Source of the DNA: Mesorhizobium ciceri biovar biserrulae WSM1271
GTDB lineage: Bacteria; Pseudomonadota; Alphaproteobacteria; Rhizobiales; Rhizobiaceae
DNA: 64,000 nucleotides
Assembly: GCF_000185905.1 (NCBI RefSeq)
Contig: NC_014923.1
Location: 744,001 to 808,000, forward strand
Direction: 5' to 3'
A program made the position numbers and the translations under genes. A model generated the notes under the pieces. That model saw nothing but the letters and a program-made list of their open reading frames with translations. It was not told the origin of the DNA and did not search any database. This document shows, piece after piece, positions 7,960 through 16,806 of this stretch. The number at the start of each line of letters is the position of its first letter. The first letter of the stretch is position 1.

Positions 7960-8841
7960 GTGAATTTCGTGCTCGGAATCGATGGCGGCGGCACCAGCTG
8001 CAGGGCCGCCCTGGCAACGGCGGACGGCACGGTGATCGGCCGCGCCAAAAGCGGCGCCGCCAACATCCGCACCGACCTGACCGGCGCTCGCTCGAACATC
8101 GTCGAGGCCGCCAGGCAGGCGTTCCTCGTCGCCGGGCAGGATCCGGAACTGATCCCGCGAACGCCCGCAATTCTCGGCCTTGCCGGCGCCAATGTCGGCA
8201 CCTACCGGCAGCAGCTTGAGGCGATCCTGCCATTCAGCATCAGCCGCGTCGAGACCGACGCCGAAATCGCGCTGGAAGGCGCTGTCGGCGCCGGTGACGG
8301 CGCCATGGCGATCCTCGGCACCGGCACCGCCTATATGGCGCGCAGACAAGGCAAATCGCGCGCCATCGGCGGCTGGGGCTTCCAGGTTGGCGACCAGGGC
8401 AGCGGCGCCCGTATCGGCCGCGACCTGCTCGAACAGACACTGCTTGCCTATGACGGCGTCCGCGCGGGCTCGCCGCTGACGCAGAGCATGCTGGCCGTCT
8501 TCCGCAACAACCCGGAGGATGTCGTCGAATTCACCACCAATGCCAAGCCCGGCGATTTCGGCGGCTTCGCACCCAAGGTGTTCGAACACGCCGAGAAGGG
8601 CGACAGCGTCGCCAACTGGATCCTCGACAGGGTGGTTGCCGATGTCGAAGCCTCGCTCGGCGCGCTCGATCTCGCCGACGACGCGCCGCTGTGCCTGCTC
8701 GGCGGGCTGGCGCCGCTCTACGCGCCGCGCCTGTCTGCCCGCTACCGGGCGCTGCTGAAGCCGCCGCTCGACGACGCGCTGGGCGGCGCGGTGCAGATGG
8801 CGGTTCGCCTTTTCGCCGGACACGCGGAGGCAACTCGATGA
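7960..8841 (+). CDS. BadF/BadG-type ATPase, probable N-acetylglucosamine kinase
   Basis: This 293-residue ASKHA-fold kinase starts at a GTG at 7960, 8 nt after GGAGGAG 7945-7951. An in-frame ATG further upstream lies inside the operator repeats. The phosphate-1 motif VLGIDGGGTSCRAALA is at the N-terminus. AILGTGTAYMARRQG forms the phosphate-2 loop and GGWGFQVGDQGSGARIGRDLL is the hallmark of GlcNAc-kinase-like BadF proteins. LCLLGGLAPLYAPRL forms the adenosine region. It likely phosphorylates GlcNAc (or MurNAc) in the cytoplasm, feeding MurQ or NagA. It is the first gene of a four-gene rightward operon with ATGA overlaps. Confidence 0.85.
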   Translation: MNFVLGIDGGGTSCRAALATADGTVIGRAKSGAANIRTDLTGARSNIVEAARQAFLVAGQDPELIPRTPAILGLAGANVGTYRQQLEAILPFSISRVETDAEIALEGAVGAGDGAMAILGTGTAYMARRQGKSRAIGGWGFQVGDQGSGARIGRDLLEQTLLAYDGVRAGSPLTQSMLAVFRNNPEDVVEFTTNAKPGDFGGFAPKVFEHAEKGDSVANWILDRVVADVEASLGALDLADDAPLCLLGGLAPLYAPRLSARYRALLKPPLDDALGGAVQMAVRLFAGHAEATR

Positions 8842-9620
8842 GCGAGGCCGCCGACCAGATCTTCGCCACGCTGAAACATCAGGCGCAAAGCGGCGCGCCG
8901 CTTTATCTGCAGTTGCGCAAGAGCATCGAGGACGCGGTCAATCGCGGCCTGATCGGGCCGGGCGACGCGCTGCCCTCCGAGCGCGACATCGCCACCAAGG
9001 CCGATATTTCGCGGGTCACCGTGCGCAAGGCGGTGCAGGACCTGGTCAAGGGCGGCATCCTGGTGCAGCGCCACGGCTCCGGCACCTTCGTGGCGCCGCG
9101 CATGGAGCGTGTCGAACAGTCGCTGTCGCGGCTGACCTCGTTTACCGAGGACATGGCGCGGCGCGGCATGGTGGTGCGTTCGGCATGGCTCGACCGCGGC
9201 CTTTACGCACCTTCGCCCGACGAAATGATGGTGCTCGGCCTGTCGTCGGACGAACTGGTGGCGCGCGTGGCGCGCCTGCGCATTGCCAACGACACGCCGC
9301 TGGCGATCGAGCGGGCCTCGCTGTCGGCCAGCGTGTTGCCCGACCCGGCCGACATAGGCTCCTCGCTCTATGCCGCGCTGGAATTGACCGGCAATCGGCC
9401 GGTGCGGGCGGTGCAGCGCATTTCCGCCGCCAATCTCGGCGACAGCGACGCGCGCCTGCTCGAAGTGCCGCCAGGCATTGCCGGCCTGCACATCGAACGT
9501 ATTTCCTATCTGGCGAGCGGCAAGGTGATCGAATTCACCCGCTCTATCTACCGGGGCGACGCCTATGATTTCGTCGCCGAACTGCGGCTGACAGGGCCGA
9601 GCGAAGAGGGCCGACCATGA
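8838..9620 (+). CDS. GntR-family (HutC type) transcriptional regulator of amino-sugar genes
   Basis: This 260-residue regulator overlaps the kinase stop as ATGA. An N-terminal winged helix spans about residues 20-86 (PLYLQLRKSIEDAVNRGLI, LPSERDIATKADISRVTVRKAV, GSGTFV). It is followed by a UTRA effector domain (SLSRLTSFTEDMARRGM through YDFVAELRL). UTRA domains in this group bind amino-sugar phosphates such as GlcN-6-P or GlcNAc-6-P. The gene probably controls both arms of the divergon through the TGGTATT arrays. The direct phased repeats are unusual compared with the dyad operators common for GntR proteins. Confidence 0.88.
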   Translation: MSEAADQIFATLKHQAQSGAPLYLQLRKSIEDAVNRGLIGPGDALPSERDIATKADISRVTVRKAVQDLVKGGILVQRHGSGTFVAPRMERVEQSLSRLTSFTEDMARRGMVVRSAWLDRGLYAPSPDEMMVLGLSSDELVARVARLRIANDTPLAIERASLSASVLPDPADIGSSLYAALELTGNRPVRAVQRISAANLGDSDARLLEVPPGIAGLHIERISYLASGKVIEFTRSIYRGDAYDFVAELRLTGPSEEGRP

Positions 9621-10672
9621 GCACGACAGAGCCGACCATGTCGACAGAGATGACCCATATGCGGCGCGAGATCGAGGAGGTCCCGCAGGCCGTCGCCCGC
9701 CTGCTCGACGGCTCCGGCGCCGTGCTGACCGAAGCCGGGCGCGGCATCCGGGAACGCGACCCGCAGTTCGTCGTCACCGTGGCGCGCGGCTCGTCCGACC
9801 ATGCCGCCACCTTCATGAAATACGCCGTCGAGCTGACCGCGGGCCTGGCCGTCGCATCGGTCGGGCCGTCGATCGCCTCGATCTATGGCCGCAAGCTCAG
9901 GCTCGCCGGCTCGGCCTGCCTGGCGATCTCGCAGTCGGGCAAGAGCCCCGACATCGTCGCCATGGCCGAAACCGCGCGGGCGGGAGGCGCGCTGACCGTC
10001 GCCATCACCAACACCGCCGATTCGCCGCTGGCGCGTGCCTCGGACTATGCGATCGACATCCTGGCCGGCCCCGAGCGCAGCGTCGCGGCCACCAAGACCT
10101 TCATCAATTCGGCCGTCGCCGGCCTCGCTCTGATGGCGCATGCCACCGGCGACGATGCGCTGCTGGCGGCGCTTGCCCGCCTGCCGGAGCATTTCGGCAA
10201 GGCGATCGCCTGCGACTGGATGAGCGTGCTCTCTGAGACGATCGAGAAGCAGAAGTCGTTGTTCATCCTCGGCCGCGGACCGTCGGCGGCGATGGCCAAT
10301 GAGGCTGCGCTGAAATTCAAGGAGACCTGCGGCATGCATGCGGAAGCCTACAGCGCCGCCGAGGTCATGCATGGCCCGCTGGCGCTGGTCGGCCCTGATT
10401 TTCCGGTGCTGGCGCTGGCCGCGCGCGACGCGTCCGAACCGTCGATTGCCGAGGCCGCCGACAGCCTGGCGGCCAAGGGCGCGCCGGTGTTCGTCACCTC
10501 GGCACTTGCCCAACGCGCCGTGCGCCTGCCGCATGTCGCCACAGGCCATCCGCTGACCGATCCGCTGACGCTGATCGTCTCCTTCTACATGTTCGTCGAG
10601 GCGTTTGCCCGCCATCGCGGTCTCGACCCGGACACGCCGCGCAATCTTCGCAAGGTGACGGAGACCGTATGA
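9617..10672 (+). CDS. Double-SIS sugar isomerase, probable glucosamine-6-phosphate deaminase (NagB-II type)
   Basis: This 351-residue protein has two SIS domains and no glutamine amidotransferase domain, so it is not GlmS. The first domain contains VTVARGSSDHAATFMKYAVE and LAISQSGKSPDIV. The second contains LFILGRGPSAAMANEAALKFKET and SAAEVMHGPLALV. These motifs are those of the isomerase half of GlmS and of NagB-II (AgaS-like) deaminases, which convert GlcN-6-P to fructose-6-P and ammonia. The start overlaps the regulator stop (ATGA) and the stop overlaps nagA, so the genes are translationally linked. This supports a catabolic or recycling role. Confidence 0.87.
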   Translation: MSTTEPTMSTEMTHMRREIEEVPQAVARLLDGSGAVLTEAGRGIRERDPQFVVTVARGSSDHAATFMKYAVELTAGLAVASVGPSIASIYGRKLRLAGSACLAISQSGKSPDIVAMAETARAGGALTVAITNTADSPLARASDYAIDILAGPERSVAATKTFINSAVAGLALMAHATGDDALLAALARLPEHFGKAIACDWMSVLSETIEKQKSLFILGRGPSAAMANEAALKFKETCGMHAEAYSAAEVMHGPLALVGPDFPVLALAARDASEPSIAEAADSLAAKGAPVFVTSALAQRAVRLPHVATGHPLTDPLTLIVSFYMFVEAFARHRGLDPDTPRNLRKVTETV

Positions 10673-11847
10673 GCAATCGCTTTGCCCTGACTGGCGCCCG
10701 GATTTTCGACGGCGACGATTGGCACGAAGGCCACGCGCTGGTCGTGCGCGACGGTCTCGTCGAGGCCATTTTGCCCACGGGCGCCGTCCCCTCGGACATC
10801 GCCCTCGTCGATGCCGGTGACGGCCTGCTGGTGCCGGGCTTCGTGGACCTGCAGGTCAATGGCGGCGGCGGCGTCATGCTCAACGACCATCCCGATGTCG
10901 CTTCCATCGAGACCATCTGCCGCGCGCACGCGCCCTTCGGCACGACGGCGCTGCTGCCGACGCTGATCACCGACACGCCTGCAATCACGGCCGCCGCTGT
11001 CGCCGCCGGCGAGGCGGCGGCGCGCCAGAAGGTGCCTGGGTTTCTCGGGCTGCATCTCGAAGGCCCGCATTTGTCGGTCGCCCGCAAGGGCGCGCATGAT
11101 CCGGCGCTGATCCGGCCGATGACGGATGCCGACCAGGCGATGCTGATCGCGGCTCGGCAAAAGCTGCCGGTGCTGCTGACCACCATCGCGCCCGAATCCG
11201 TCGAGCCGGCTCGCGTCGCGGCGCTGACTAAGGCCGGCGTCATCGTCAGCCTTGGCCATTCCGACACCGGCTACGCCACCGCCAGCGCCTTTGCCGCGGC
11301 GGGTGCCTCGATGGTTACCCACCTGTTCAATGCGATGAGCCAGATCGGCAATCGCGAGCCTGGCCTGGCTGGCGCCGCCATCGACATCGGCACCTTGTCG
11401 GCCGGTCTCATCGCCGACGGCATCCATGTCGATCCGGCCACCATCAAGATCGCACTGCGCGCCAAGCAGGGGCCGGCCAGGATTGTTCTGGTCACCGACG
11501 CCATGGCGACAATCGGCACCGACATGACGTCGTTCACGCTCAACGGCCGTACCATCTATCGCAGGCATGGCAGCCTGCGGCTCGGCGACGGAACGCTGGC
11601 GGGCGCCGATCTCGACATGATCTCGGCCATTCGTTTCACCCACCGCGTCATCGGGGTCGAGCTTTCCGAGGCCTTGCGCATGGCTTCGCTCTATCCGGCG
11701 CAAGCAATCGGCCAGTCGCACCGGCTTGGCCGATTCGCCAACGGCACGGCTGCGGATATTGTCGCGCTGTCGGACGATCTCGACCCGAAGGGCGTCTGGA
11801 TCGGCGGCGAAAAGGTTTTTGGAGCCGGCTACGGCACTGCGCATTGA
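10669..11847 (+). CDS. nagA: N-acetylglucosamine-6-phosphate deacetylase
   Basis: NagA removes acetate from GlcNAc-6-P to give GlcN-6-P. The 392-residue product shows the amidohydrolase-barrel features of the family: GFVDLQVNGGGGVM near residues 58-70, HLEGPHL with metal ligand Glu131, LGHSDT (His197), THLFNAMS (His218), DGIHV (His253) and the catalytic Asp in VTDAM (Asp277). It overlaps the deaminase gene as ATGA and is the last gene of the operon. Together with MurQ, the kinase and the deaminase it closes a route from MurNAc/GlcNAc to fructose-6-phosphate. Confidence 0.94.
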   Translation: MSNRFALTGARIFDGDDWHEGHALVVRDGLVEAILPTGAVPSDIALVDAGDGLLVPGFVDLQVNGGGGVMLNDHPDVASIETICRAHAPFGTTALLPTLITDTPAITAAAVAAGEAAARQKVPGFLGLHLEGPHLSVARKGAHDPALIRPMTDADQAMLIAARQKLPVLLTTIAPESVEPARVAALTKAGVIVSLGHSDTGYATASAFAAAGASMVTHLFNAMSQIGNREPGLAGAAIDIGTLSAGLIADGIHVDPATIKIALRAKQGPARIVLVTDAMATIGTDMTSFTLNGRTIYRRHGSLRLGDGTLAGADLDMISAIRFTHRVIGVELSEALRMASLYPAQAIGQSHRLGRFANGTAADIVALSDDLDPKGVWIGGEKVFGAGYGTAH

Positions 11848-11898
11848 TATCGGCTGTCGTCGTGAAACCTTTTGATTTTGAGGTCGTTGTCGGAGCGT

Positions 11899-13938
11899 AT
11901 GTCCGAGGCGAAACCCAAATTGAAACAGGCCGACGGCATCAAACCGCGCGGTGCCTTGAAGCCGCGACAGCAAGCGCCGCGTGACCACAGGCCGCGCCAC
12001 GAGGATCTGCGCGAAAAAAAACCGCCGACTGCCGAAGCTGCCCCCGAGGTCGACGGCCAGCCGGGACCGCCACCGGAGGCTGTCGAGCCGGATCCGCAAC
12101 TGACGCCCGAAGAAGCCGAGCAGGCGCGCCGGAAATACCTGCTGCGGCGTTTCTGGATCAGCGGGCGCGGCTACTGGGCCAGGCGGGGCGATGGGCTTGC
12201 CTGGCCGCTCACGATCGGGCTGTTGATCCTGATCTGCGTCAATGTCGGCTTTCAGTACGGGATCAACGTCTGGAACCGCTCCTTCTTCGACGCCATCGAG
12301 CAACGCAACGTCCACACCGTCTATGTGCTTAGCGCCATATTCCTGCCGCTCGTCGCTGGAAGCGCGGGCCTTGTGGTCGCGCAGGTCTATCTGCGCATGA
12401 CGATCCAGCGCCGCTGGCGTTCCTGGCTGACCACCGCCGTCATCGCACGCTGGCTTGCCAATGGCCGCTACTACCAGTTGAACCTCGTCGCCGGCGACCA
12501 CTCGAACCCCGAAGCCCGCCTCACGGAGGATCTGCGGATCGCCACCGAGTCACCGGTCGATTTCATCTCCGGCGTCCTCAATGCGTTCCTGTCGGCCTCG
12601 ACCTTCATCGTGGTGCTGTGGACGATCGGCGGCGCGCTCACTTTGCCGATCGGTGGCGAAAACCTGACCATTCCCGGCTTCCTCGTCATCACCGCGGTCA
12701 TCTATGCCGCCATCACCTCCACGTCGATGGTGGTCATCGGCCGGCATTTCGTCCGCCTCTCCGAGCAGAAGAACCAGGCGGAAGCCGAATTCCGCTACAC
12801 GCTGACGCGGGTACGCGAAAACGGCGAGAGCATCGCATTGCTCGGCGGCGAGGAGGAGGAGCGCAGCGGCATCGACAGGAATTTCGGTCATGTGCTCAGG
12901 CAATGGGCGCTGCTGACGGGCCAGCACATGCGCACGGCGCTGGTGTCGCAGGGATCGAGCCTGTTTGCGCCGGTCGTGCCGGTCCTGCTTTGCGCGCCGA
13001 AATTCCTCGAAGGCTCGATGTCGCTCGGACAGGTGATGCAGGCTGCCTCCGCCTTCGCCATCGTGCAGGGCGCGTTCGGATGGCTGGTCGACAACTACCC
13101 GCGTCTTGCCGACTGGAACGCCTCGGCGCGGCGCATCGCCTCGCTGATGATGTCGCTCGACGGGCTCGAGCGTGCGGAGCAGAGCGACGCGCTCGGACGC
13201 ATCCAGCACGGCGAAACCGAAGACGGTGCGATGCTCAGCCTCGACGATCTCTCCGTCACGCTCGACGACGGCACCTCCGTGGTCAAGGAAACCGAGGTTG
13301 CGATCGAACCGGGCGAGCGTGTGCTGGTGGCTGGCGAATCCGGCTCCGGCAAGTCGACGCTGGTGCGGGCCGTTGCCGGCCTGTGGCCGTGGGGCGGCGG
13401 CAGCGTCAATTTTCATGCCGACAGGCGACTGTTCATGCTGCCGCAACGTCCCTACATCCCCTCGGGCACGCTTCGCCGCGCGGTCGCCTATCCCGCGGCC
13501 GCGGACAAGTGGACGATCAAACAGATCAAGGCCGCCCTGGACAAGGTCGGCTTGGCCTATCTTGCCGAAAGGATCAAGGAAGAAGCGCCATGGGACCAGA
13601 CGCTGTCGGGCGGCGAAAAGCAGCGTCTCGCTTTCGCGCGCCTGCTGCTGCACCGCCCCGATATCGTCGTGCTGGATGAAGCAACCTCGGCGCTCGACGA
13701 GAAGAGCCAGGACGCCATGATGGCGACGGTGATCCGCGAATTGCCCGATGTCACCATCATCAGCGTGGCGCACCGTGCCGAGCTGGAAGCCTTCCACAGC
13801 CGCAAGATCACCCTCGAACGGCGCGAGGGCGGCGCCAAGCTTGTCAGCGACATCAACCTCGTGCCGCGCAAGCGCAACCTGCTGAAGCGCGCCTTGTGGG
13901 GCTCCGGCAGTCGGGTCGAAAGGGCGCGCAAGGAGTAA
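11899..13938 (+). CDS. BacA/SbmA-YddA-like ABC transporter (fused membrane and ATPase domains)
   Basis: This 679-residue inner-membrane protein starts at the ATG at 11899 with GGAG just upstream. A TTG nine codons earlier is less likely. Residues 1-85 form an unusual Pro- and Lys/Arg/Glu-rich cytoplasmic tail. A membrane domain follows, with FWISGRGYWARRGDGLAWPL and GFQYGINVWNRSFFDAIEQRN characteristic of the ABC_membrane_2/SbmA-BacA group. The ATPase domain carries Walker A AGESGSGKSTL, signature LSGGEKQRLAFAR and Walker [13 protein letters not shown]. Relatives import or export peptides or cobalamin, or are peroxisomal-type acyl carriers. The true BacA of rhizobia lacks an ATPase, so this is a related but different protein. 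Its substrate is unknown. Confidence 0.85.
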   Translation: MSEAKPKLKQADGIKPRGALKPRQQAPRDHRPRHEDLREKKPPTAEAAPEVDGQPGPPPEAVEPDPQLTPEEAEQARRKYLLRRFWISGRGYWARRGDGLAWPLTIGLLILICVNVGFQYGINVWNRSFFDAIEQRNVHTVYVLSAIFLPLVAGSAGLVVAQVYLRMTIQRRWRSWLTTAVIARWLANGRYYQLNLVAGDHSNPEARLTEDLRIATESPVDFISGVLNAFLSASTFIVVLWTIGGALTLPIGGENLTIPGFLVITAVIYAAITSTSMVVIGRHFVRLSEQKNQAEAEFRYTLTRVRENGESIALLGGEEEERSGIDRNFGHVLRQWALLTGQHMRTALVSQGSSLFAPVVPVLLCAPKFLEGSMSLGQVMQAASAFAIVQGAFGWLVDNYPRLADWNASARRIASLMMSLDGLERAEQSDALGRIQHGETEDGAMLSLDDLSVTLDDGTSVVKETEVAIEPGERVLVAGESGSGKSTLVRAVAGLWPWGGGSVNFHADRRLFMLPQRPYIPSGTLRRAVAYPAAADKWTIKQIKAALDKVGLAYLAERIKEEAPWDQTLSGGEKQRLAFARLLLHRPDIVVLDEATSALDEKSQDAMMATVIRELPDVTIISVAHRAELEAFHSRKITLERREGGAKLVSDINLVPRKRNLLKRALWGSGSRVERARKE

Positions 13939-13965
13939 GGCGCCGCTGCCCCGGGCTCCGCGCAA

Positions 13966-15480
13966 CTATGATGCGTATATGTCCTTGTAGGTGTCGCGCA
14001 GCAGGTTCTTCTGTACCTTGCCCATGGTGTTGCGCGGCAGTTCATCGACGAAGATCACGCGCTTCGGATGCTTGTATTTCGCCACCCGTCCGGCGATAGC
14101 GCCGAGAATTTCGGCACCGGTGATCCGCGATGACGGCGCCCGCACGACGACGGCGGTGACGCCTTCGCCGAAATCCGGATGGGCAACGCCGATGACGGCG
14201 CTTTCGCTAACCCCGTCGAGCGCATCGATCTCGCTTTCGAGCTCCTTCGGGTAGATGTTGTAACCGCCCGATATGATCAGGTCCTTGCCGCGGCCGATGA
14301 TGTGGACATAACCGTCGGCGTCGGTCATGCCGAGATCGCCGGTGATGAAAAAACCGTCGGCGCGGAATTCCGCCTTGGTCTTCTCCGGCATGCGCCAATA
14401 GCCGCCGAAAACATTTGGGCCCTTCACCTCGATCATGCCGACCTCGCCCTGCGCAAGCGCTGCGCCGCTGTCTGGATCGGCGATGCGAAGCGTGACGCCG
14501 GGCAAGGGGAAACCGACGGTGCCGGCGCGCCGCTCGCCCTCATAGGGGTTCGAGGTGTTCATGTTGGTCTCGGTCATGCCGTAGCGTTCGAGGATCGCGT
14601 GGCCGGTGCGCTCGCGCCAGGCCTTGTGCGTCTCGGCCAGCAGCGGCGCCGACCCGGAAATGAACACACGGATGTTTTTCGCCGCCTCATGGTCCAGTCC
14701 CTCATGCTGCAGCAGGCGCACGTAGAAGGTCGGCACCCCCATCAGGGCCGTGGCACGCGGCAGCAGCGAGGCGATGCGGGCCGGATCGAACTTCTGCTCG
14801 AACAGCATCGAGGCGCCGGCCATCAGGACGACGTTGGTGGCGACGAACAGGCCGTGCGTGTGGAAGATCGGCAATGCGTGGATCAGCACGTCGTCTCCGG
14901 TGAAACGCCAGTGCTCGACCAGCACGCGCGCGTTCGAAGCAAGGTTCTCGTGGCTGAGCATGGCGCCTTTCGAACGGCCGGTGGTTCCCGACGTGTAGAG
15001 GATTGCCGCGAGGTCATCCGGCCCGCGCGCCACGTCATGAAAATCCGTCGGCAGCCGCGAGGCCTGGTCGGTCAGCGATCCCCGGCCATCGCGGCCGAGC
15101 GTGACGGTGACGGCGCCCGTCTTTTCCGCCAGCGCGCCGATGTCGGCCGCTCTTGCCGGATCGCAGACGACCAGGCGTGGTTCCGCGTCGCCGAAGAAAT
15201 ACTCCAGCTCAGCCAGCGTGTAGGCGGTGTTGAGCGGCAGGAAGACGGCGCCGGCGCGCAGGCAGGCGAGATAGAGCATGACCGCTTCCGGGCTCTTCTC
15301 GACCTGCACGGCAACGCGGTCACCGGGTTCGACATCCAGTTGCAGGAGCGCATGCGCAAACTGCGCCGAGCGGGCCAGCATATCGCCATAGGTGATCGAG
15401 CGGCCATCATCGGTTTCCATCAGCAAGCGCGCTGGCGCAGGCATCCGGGACCAGAACGCATCGAACAGATGATTGCTCAT
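13966..15480 (-). CDS. matB: Malonyl-CoA synthetase
   Basis: MatB activates malonate to malonyl-CoA with ATP. The 504-residue product is an ANL-superfamily adenylate-forming enzyme. The P-loop-like motif YTSGTTGRSKG is at residues 162-172. ERYGMTETNMNTSNPYEGERRAGTVG is the A5 region, whose Arg residues contact the malonate carboxylate in MatB enzymes. FFITGDLG (A7) and GRGKDLIISGGYNIYP (A8) follow. The C-terminal catalytic Lys is in PRNTMGKVQ. GGGAAG precedes the ATG. No malonyl-CoA decarboxylase (matA) or malonate carrier gene is adjacent in this window. A GntR gene lies upstream in the same direction. Confidence 0.88.
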   Translation of the reverse strand: MSNHLFDAFWSRMPAPARLLMETDDGRSITYGDMLARSAQFAHALLQLDVEPGDRVAVQVEKSPEAVMLYLACLRAGAVFLPLNTAYTLAELEYFFGDAEPRLVVCDPARAADIGALAEKTGAVTVTLGRDGRGSLTDQASRLPTDFHDVARGPDDLAAILYTSGTTGRSKGAMLSHENLASNARVLVEHWRFTGDDVLIHALPIFHTHGLFVATNVVLMAGASMLFEQKFDPARIASLLPRATALMGVPTFYVRLLQHEGLDHEAAKNIRVFISGSAPLLAETHKAWRERTGHAILERYGMTETNMNTSNPYEGERRAGTVGFPLPGVTLRIADPDSGAALAQGEVGMIEVKGPNVFGGYWRMPEKTKAEFRADGFFITGDLGMTDADGYVHIIGRGKDLIISGGYNIYPKELESEIDALDGVSESAVIGVAHPDFGEGVTAVVVRAPSSRITGAEILGAIAGRVAKYKHPKRVIFVDELPRNTMGKVQKNLLRDTYKDIYAS

Positions 15481-15657
15481 GAAGACTTCCCTGGGGTGCT
15501 GCGGCGCTGAGCATGCGCCTGTCGCGGCATGCCTCGGCGGCGAGAGTTCGCGGTTCTTGGCCGCGCCGTCAAGCCCGCCGACAGCGGTTCACGCCGGCCG
15601 CGCCGACGCAGGTTGCGTGCAAGAAACGAGCACAAGAGACCCGCCAGGAAACGACTG

Positions 15658-16398
15658 CTATCGCCGAGCGCGTTTGCCGGCGATTTCTTTCGTTTCCTCG
15701 TCCTGCTCGAAGCGCTTCATGCACATGGCCGCAGTCAACCGGTAGTGGTTGAGCAGGGCCTCGACGGCACCGTCGGCATTGCCGTCCAGGGCATATTCGG
15801 CGATCAGACGATGCTCGCCGAAATCGTCGCGCTGGACGCCTTCGCCATCATTGGCCATTTGCCGGTAGCGATAGGCGTGATCGGAGAGCTGGTCGCAAAA
15901 CCCCACCAGCCATTGCGACCGGCAGGCCGAAATCAGCACCCTGTGGAAGATGCGATGCAGCCTCTCCCAATCGGGATTGAGCGAGAAGAGATTCTGCGGT
16001 GCCAGACGTGACGCGCGTCCCAGGCGATGCAGCGCCAGCACGAGCTGTTCTTCCCATTCGGCGGTGCGGTGGGTGATGGATTCGCGAAGCGCTCGCTCCT
16101 CGAGCCAGCAGCGGGTGCGCGTCAGCTCCTCGAGTTCCGAGGCGCTGACCGGCATGATGAAGAAGCCGCGCTGGTCGTGCCGGCCGAGAAGCCCTTCCGA
16201 GGCGAGGCGATTGAGGGCTTCGCGGACAGGCGACGCGCCGGCTCCATATTTGGAGACCACCCACTCGACCCGCAGCTTGCTCTCGGCTTCAAGGACACCG
16301 CCGAGAAGATCGTCCCGCAATTGCTGATAGACCGTAGTGGCAAGCGTGCTCTTCGGTCCGGCAGCGTCGTCGTTCAGATTGGCAGCTCCGTATGTCAA
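15658..16398 (-). CDS. GntR-family regulator (FadR/FCD type) upstream of matB
   Basis: This 246-residue regulator probably starts at TTG 16398, because AAGGAG lies 5 nt before it. The longer ATG start at 16473 has no visible ribosome-binding site and adds 25 residues unlike the family. The winged helix is STLATTVYQQLRDDLLGGVL through KYGAGASPVREALNRLASEGLL. An FCD effector domain follows, with LEELTRTRCWLEERALRESI, HRIFHRVLISAC and EHRLIAEYALDGNADGAVEALLNHY, whose Asp/His positions usually bind a metal and a carboxylate. It lies 177 nt upstream of matB, so it may sense malonate or another dicarboxylate. That is an inference from position. Confidence 0.8.
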   Translation of the reverse strand: MTYGAANLNDDAAGPKSTLATTVYQQLRDDLLGGVLEAESKLRVEWVVSKYGAGASPVREALNRLASEGLLGRHDQRGFFIMPVSASELEELTRTRCWLEERALRESITHRTAEWEEQLVLALHRLGRASRLAPQNLFSLNPDWERLHRIFHRVLISACRSQWLVGFCDQLSDHAYRYRQMANDGEGVQRDDFGEHRLIAEYALDGNADGAVEALLNHYRLTAAMCMKRFEQDEETKEIAGKRARR

Positions 16399-16806
16399 AG
16401 CGACTCCTTGTCCCCAGGACTTGTCCCGGGCGATTCGAGTCCGAAAGCATTCGCCTTCTCGTACTTGTACCATACAGCGCGAAGATTCGCCTGCTCAAGC
16501 AGAAGATCACGTTATTGTACTTTAGCACAAAGGAATATGTGGCATTTCGGAGTTCAGTGCTGTAATTCCGCGCTTTTTCACAACCTGCGGGCACTTAACA
16601 TGTTTTGTATGCACGCAGGAGAATCTGTTCTTTTTGTTCTTTTGTATTCGCGCGAGATCAACTGTCTGCCTTGGGCATAGACGACGGAGCTGAAAACCGA
16701 ATCAGGCAATCGCTCACATCCGATGCCGTTGCCCCAAAAGCTTCACAAACCCGCCCGGCACCAGAACCTTAGCCGGCATGCAGGACTGACGCGGGAACAC
16801 TGCTGG
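16399..16806. other. Intergenic region: AT-richer promoter region of the GntR/matB genes
   Basis: No gene is supported in these ~400 bases. The stretch 16500-16670 is clearly richer in A and T than its surroundings. It contains two dyads that could serve a FadR-type regulator: TTGTACTTTAGCACAA at 16515-16530 and GTACTTGTAC at 16461-16470. Short frames here have neither codon bias nor ribosome-binding sites. Confidence 0.45.
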
